DNA from: Pseudomonadota bacterium
Lineage (GTDB): Bacteria; Desulfobacterota; Desulfobulbia; Desulfobulbales; Desulfocapsaceae
Length of the DNA stretch: 57,440 nt
Direction: 5' to 3'
Assembly: GCA_018821785.1 (NCBI GenBank)
Contig: JAHJLI010000181.1
Location: 1-57,440 of the forward strand
A model generated the notes under the pieces. It had not been told where the DNA came from, ran no database searches, and saw nothing but the letters and a program-made list of their open reading frames with translations. Both the position numbers and the translations under genes were made by a program. Of the stretch, positions 54,121 through 57,440 are shown piece after piece. How positions within the stretch are numbered: the stretch's first letter is position 1; every line of letters starts with the position of its first letter.

Positions 54121-55336
54121 GCGTGTGGTTATTACCGGTGTGGGTCTTGTCACGCCTCTCGGGATCGGCAAAACCGCTTTCATGGAACACCTTTTCAGCG
54201 GCGGCTGCGGAATTCGTCCCATCAGCCTCTTTGATACCAAAGGCTTTGCAAGCAAAGCAGGTGCCGAGGTCTTGGGCTTCACCGCCAAAGATTTTATTCG
54301 ACCCGCCAGCATACGTCGCATGGACCGGTTGTCGCAAATGATCGCTGCGGCGGCACGCATGGCCCTTGACGACGCAGGGCTAGCCATCGACGAGCATAAC
54401 CGCGATCAGGTGGGGGTGATGCTTGGCACCTGTTTTGGCGGCACCGATGTCGCCGCCCAATTCGGCAAGGTGCTCTTTAGCGAAGGCCCGAGGCGGGTTA
54501 ACCCGATTCTCGTACCCAACACGGTGATGAACGCCCCGGCAGGCCATGTGGCCATTGAACTCGGGGTACGTGGTGTCAATACTACCGTCAATCATCATGA
54601 GGTAGGGGCAGAAACTGCGCTGACCTATGCGGCGGCACAAATCATGCGGGGACGAGTCGATGCGGTGCTCACCGGCGGCGGCGATATACTCTCCGAATTC
54701 TTCTTCAATGTTTTGTCGCACTTTAGAACCCTGTCGCCGCAGAACGGCGAAGCCGAGGGGCTGCGACCTTTCGATGTTCGCGGCAACGGCACGGTCGTCG
54801 GCGAGGGCGCTGGAATCGTTTGCCTTGAATCGTTGGAAGGGGCATTGGCCCGGGGAGTCACACCCTATTGCGAAATCGTCGGATGGGGCCTCAGTTCCGC
54901 GCCCTCCTTGCCGATCGGCTGGCCTACGGACCCTGCCGGCCCGTGTCTTGCCATAACCCGCGCCCTGGCGGTTGCCGATATTACTCCAGGCGATATCGAT
55001 TATATCTGCTCTTCGGCCAACGGAGGGCCGCGTCTCGACCGCTTGGAGGCCGATGCGTTGCAACAGGTATTCAGAATGGCCGGTCAAGGGCCGCGGATCA
55101 CCGCCTTAAAGGGCGCCCTGGGTGAAAGCCTTTCTTCCGGCGGCATGCGCACGGCAGCAATGGCGCTCTCCCTCAGGCATCAGAAGGCAGCCCCCATCAC
55201 CGGATTACATGAGCCGATCGCCGATCTGAACTTTGTCCGCGTCCCCGAAACACAGGGATCCATCCGCTATGGCCTCATCAACGGCATCTCCTCAGGCGGT
55301 ACCTTTGTCGCCGTCATTTTTAAGAAGATTGAGTAG
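54113..55336 (+). CDS. Chain-length-factor-like ketosynthase homologue lacking the triad
   Basis: A 407-aa ketosynthase fold in which all three catalytic residues are gone. The Cys region aligns to VNHHEVGAETAL (His at the Cys site, residues 160-163), the first His site to CSSANGGP (about 299-306), and the second to LKGALGESL (about 335). The fold motifs GVGLVTPLG, DRLSQMIAAAA and VVGEGAGIVCLE are kept. This pattern is that of CLF/KS-beta subunits. The start overlaps the KS stop (8 bp). It likely sets chain length with the active KS. Confidence 0.85.
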   Translation: MNRRVVITGVGLVTPLGIGKTAFMEHLFSGGCGIRPISLFDTKGFASKAGAEVLGFTAKDFIRPASIRRMDRLSQMIAAAARMALDDAGLAIDEHNRDQVGVMLGTCFGGTDVAAQFGKVLFSEGPRRVNPILVPNTVMNAPAGHVAIELGVRGVNTTVNHHEVGAETALTYAAAQIMRGRVDAVLTGGGDILSEFFFNVLSHFRTLSPQNGEAEGLRPFDVRGNGTVVGEGAGIVCLESLEGALARGVTPYCEIVGWGLSSAPSLPIGWPTDPAGPCLAITRALAVADITPGDIDYICSSANGGPRLDRLEADALQQVFRMAGQGPRITALKGALGESLSSGGMRTAAMALSLRHQKAAPITGLHEPIADLNFVRVPETQGSIRYGLINGISSGGTFVAVIFKKIE

Positions 55337-55353
55337 GGACAGGAAATGGGGCG

Positions 55354-56895
55354 ATGAATATCGGTGAGTGGAGTTCCAAGCGGGCGCACCTTTTTCCCAA
55401 CCGGCTCTTTCTAAAACAGGAAGATCTCAGCTGCACCAATAAGCAATTTGATCAGCGGGTCAACCGCGTGGCCCAGGCTTTTCTTGGTCTCTCTGTCGGC
55501 AAAGGTGACCGAGTTGCCGTTCTCCTGGTCAATGGCAGCGCATTTCTCGAGATCTTTTTTGCCTGCGCCAAGATCGGCGCCGTTCTGGTACCGCTCAACC
55601 ATCAGCTGGCGACACCGGAATTGAGACGCATCATCATTAATTGCGGCCCGAAGATTCTGATTTATTCGACCGCTTTTTCAGCAGTTGCCGACCAGCTGAA
55701 GGCCACTGACACGCCGGTTTTCTTTTACCTGCCGCACCCTGAAGGCACGTTTGCAGCAGTCGAAGCCTTCGGCGAGCCTCCGTCTAAAGAAGAAAGCGGG
55801 GAACCGACATTTCCCTGGGAAGTGGCTCTGACCGACCCGATCGTGATCATGTTCACCTCCGGCACCACCGGCAGTCTCAAGGGCGCGGTGCTGACCCATC
55901 AAAATTTTCTCTTCGGCGCCGTTCACGGACTGCTCAGTTACGGCATTAACCCCGGCACAATCTCTCTGGTAGTGGCGCCCCTCTTTCATATCGGTGCCCT
56001 GGCGGCTTCTGCGTTGCCTGTTATCTATGCCGGCGGCCTCCTGATCATAAGGCCGTTCGATAATCCGTCGGAGATCCTGCACCTTATCGGGGGGGAAAGA
56101 ATCAACTTCGTCTTCGCCGTGCCGGTGATGTTCAAGATGCTGACCAAGGCCCCGGCCTGGACTTACGCTGACTTCTCCCATGTACACTTCTTTCTTGCCG
56201 GCGGTGCACCCATGCCCGTGGACCTGATTCGTAAGTACCAGGAGGAAAAGGCGGTCCGCTTCGCCCAGGGCTATGGGATGACCGAAACACAGCGCATCAC
56301 CGCCCTGGAACTGAGTGATGCCGAACGTAAAGCCGGCTCCATCGGCAAGGAGGTCTTCCACACCAAGGTGCGCATTATTGATGACGGCGGCCTGGATGTG
56401 GCAGAAGGTGCCGCCGGGGAGCTCATTGTCAAGGGGCCAACCGTTTTTGACGGCTACTGGAACAATCCGGCGGCAACAACCGAGGCCTTGCGCGACGGCT
56501 GGTTCCATACCGGCGATCTGGGCAGACGTGACGAGGAAGGGTTTCTCTACATCGTCGGACGCAAAACTGATCTGATTATCTCTTCCGGTGAAAATATCTA
56601 CGCCGCCGAGGTGGAGAATGCCATAGAGGCTCTGCCACAGGTGGCCGAAGCGGCGGTGGTTGGCATGCCGGACACCAATCGCGGCGAGATTGCCGTCGCC
56701 TTTGTGGTGTTGAGAAAATACCATACGCTGAGCGCAGAGGCGCTGATCGGCGCGCTGAAGGGCCGACTGGCATCCTACAAGGTTCCGAAGCGAGTGTTTT
56801 TCACAGAGACCCTGCCCAAAACCGGTAGCGGCAAGGTGCATAAACAGGAGATCAAAGCGTCCATATCTTCTAAGATGAAGACGTCAAATACGTGA
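55354..56895 (+). CDS. Acyl/aryl-CoA or ACP ligase (ANL superfamily)
   Basis: A 513-aa adenylate-forming enzyme with P-loop FTSGTTGSLKG, the YGMTET motif (QGYGMTET), FHTGDLG, and the catalytic Lys in LPKTGSGKVHK near the C-terminus. The overall type is close to 4-coumarate/long-chain acyl-CoA ligases. Lying between the KS/CLF pair and an MIO ammonia-lyase, it probably activates a cinnamate-type acid as the polyene starter (ApeH-like role). It starts 17 bp after the CLF gene. Confidence 0.9.
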   Translation: MNIGEWSSKRAHLFPNRLFLKQEDLSCTNKQFDQRVNRVAQAFLGLSVGKGDRVAVLLVNGSAFLEIFFACAKIGAVLVPLNHQLATPELRRIIINCGPKILIYSTAFSAVADQLKATDTPVFFYLPHPEGTFAAVEAFGEPPSKEESGEPTFPWEVALTDPIVIMFTSGTTGSLKGAVLTHQNFLFGAVHGLLSYGINPGTISLVVAPLFHIGALAASALPVIYAGGLLIIRPFDNPSEILHLIGGERINFVFAVPVMFKMLTKAPAWTYADFSHVHFFLAGGAPMPVDLIRKYQEEKAVRFAQGYGMTETQRITALELSDAERKAGSIGKEVFHTKVRIIDDGGLDVAEGAAGELIVKGPTVFDGYWNNPAATTEALRDGWFHTGDLGRRDEEGFLYIVGRKTDLIISSGENIYAAEVENAIEALPQVAEAAVVGMPDTNRGEIAVAFVVLRKYHTLSAEALIGALKGRLASYKVPKRVFFTETLPKTGSGKVHKQEIKASISSKMKTSNT

Positions 56896-56902
56896 GGTAT
56901 TT

Positions 56903-57440
56903 ATGAACAGCAAAGAAAAGGGCAGCATCCCGAGATCACCTGTGCCGGTAGTTGTCGGTGACGGTGAAATGACCTTGGATGATTTGCTGGCGGTGGCCTT
57001 TGAGGCACGACCTGTGCGGCTTTCAGAGGATCCGTTGTGGCTGGCCAAATTACAGGAGGGCCGTGCGGTCATCGAACGTTCCCTTTCTGCCGGACATAAG
57101 ATATACGGTGTTTCAACCGGCGTCGGCTACAGTTCCGGGCATAGCATCGATCCAAACCACACCCATGAATTCGCCTATCAGATCATACGCCAGCATGGTT
57201 GTGGCCTGGGTGAGATGTTGACCGTCGAACAGGGGCGCGCTGTGGTTTTTGCCCGTCTTGTGAGTCTCGCCAAGGGGTATTCGGCGGTTCGCGTGGAACT
57301 TTTACAAGCGCTTTGCGGCCTCCTTAACCGGGGTGTGATCCCGGTCATTCCGTCGCTTGGCTCGGTGGGTGCCTCCGGCGATCTCACCCCGCTTTCCTAC
57401 CTGGCTTCGGTACTGACGGGTGAACGGGAGGCCTATTACC
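56903..57440 (+). CDS. MIO aromatic amino acid ammonia-lyase, N-terminal part (cut by window end)
   Basis: 179 codons are visible, starting at ATG 56903 with GAGGT upstream, 7 bp after the ligase. The MIO-forming Ala-Ser-Gly is in GSVGASGDLTPLSY; the catalytic Tyr loop is IYGVSTGVGY. The substrate-selecting pair aligned to Ser-His (HAL), His-Leu (TAL) or Phe-Leu (PAL) is Gln-His in IIRQHGCGLG, so histidine versus tyrosine or phenylalanine use cannot be decided. In aryl polyene and flexirubin clusters this enzyme deaminates tyrosine or phenylalanine to give the aryl-acrylic acid starter. The C-terminal two thirds are outside the window. Confidence 0.9.
   Translation, partial: MNSKEKGSIPRSPVPVVVGDGEMTLDDLLAVAFEARPVRLSEDPLWLAKLQEGRAVIERSLSAGHKIYGVSTGVGYSSGHSIDPNHTHEFAYQIIRQHGCGLGEMLTVEQGRAVVFARLVSLAKGYSAVRVELLQALCGLLNRGVIPVIPSLGSVGASGDLTPLSYLASVLTGEREAYY

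Noticed and set aside
55678..56841. 387-codon minus-strand open frame inside the ligase gene
   Set aside because: Antisense shadow of a clear ANL ligase with all motifs; His/Gln-rich product without family.
56903..57440. Histidine utilisation (hut) gene
   Set aside because: The neighbours are KS, CLF and an aryl ligase rather than hutU/hutI, and the selectivity pair is Gln-His, not the usual Ser-His; left as substrate-unassigned.

Overview
The window reads as chromosomal DNA of a Gram-negative anaerobe, most likely a sulfate-reducer-type Desulfobacterota (Desulfobulbales-like). This placement is inference from gene content: a ferredoxin-linked 2-oxoacid oxidoreductase, selenium use (a tRNA selenouridine synthase plus a gene with an in-frame Sec UGA), a PAS/receiver sensor kinase and LPS and outer-membrane functions. 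No rRNA, tRNA, CRISPR array, insertion sequence or prophage was seen.

Left part (1-18.9 kb), mostly housekeeping and envelope: the tail of a protein with 15/16-residue coiled-coil repeats; rsmE-selU; a PilZ protein; prmA; a letA-letB pair (LetB has seven MCE domains); stand-alone trpB2; an omptin protease; an orphan HsdR-N-like protein; class II DAHP synthase; a DegP/HtrA protease; a cyclase fused to a cyclic-nucleotide-binding domain; an unlisted 37-residue membrane peptide; radA; a CysZ/EI24 membrane protein overlapping a CYTH protein.

Middle part (19-41 kb): a complete dipeptide ABC transporter operon (dppABCDF) with a strong terminator after dppA; an aldo/keto reductase; a minus-strand operon of hybrid sensor kinase, LivK-like binding protein and KorA/KorBC oxidoreductase; tatD; a DUF533 protein; a SelL-like redox protein read through a UGA as selenocysteine (Sec48-x-x-Cys51); aroK; a K+ channel with tandem RCK domains; aroD; an AEC carrier; a degenerate receiver protein and a Cache-HAMP sensor.

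Right part, first half (41.3-49.9 kb): a plus-strand catabolic operon: GntR/FCD regulator with a palindrome at its own promoter, tripartite tricarboxylate transporter tctCBA, TIM-barrel isomerase, DUF1537 four-carbon acid sugar kinase, FBA-type class II aldolase and, 20 bp further on, a PanB with full active site. This suggests uptake and breakdown of an unidentified sugar acid.

Right part, second half (50.1-57.4 kb): a minus-strand group of two hotdog dehydratases and an LpxC that carries an NtrC-type receiver domain at its N-terminus, facing a plus-strand group of an active ketosynthase, a ketosynthase-like partner lacking all three catalytic residues (chain-length-factor-like), an acyl-CoA/aryl ligase and an MIO ammonia-lyase cut by the window end. 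These parts resemble aryl polyene or flexirubin clusters: the lyase makes an aryl-acrylic acid starter, the ligase activates it, and KS/CLF plus dehydratases extend it to a polyene. The receiver-LpxC fusion, the selenoprotein and the sugar-acid/PanB operon are the most notable items.
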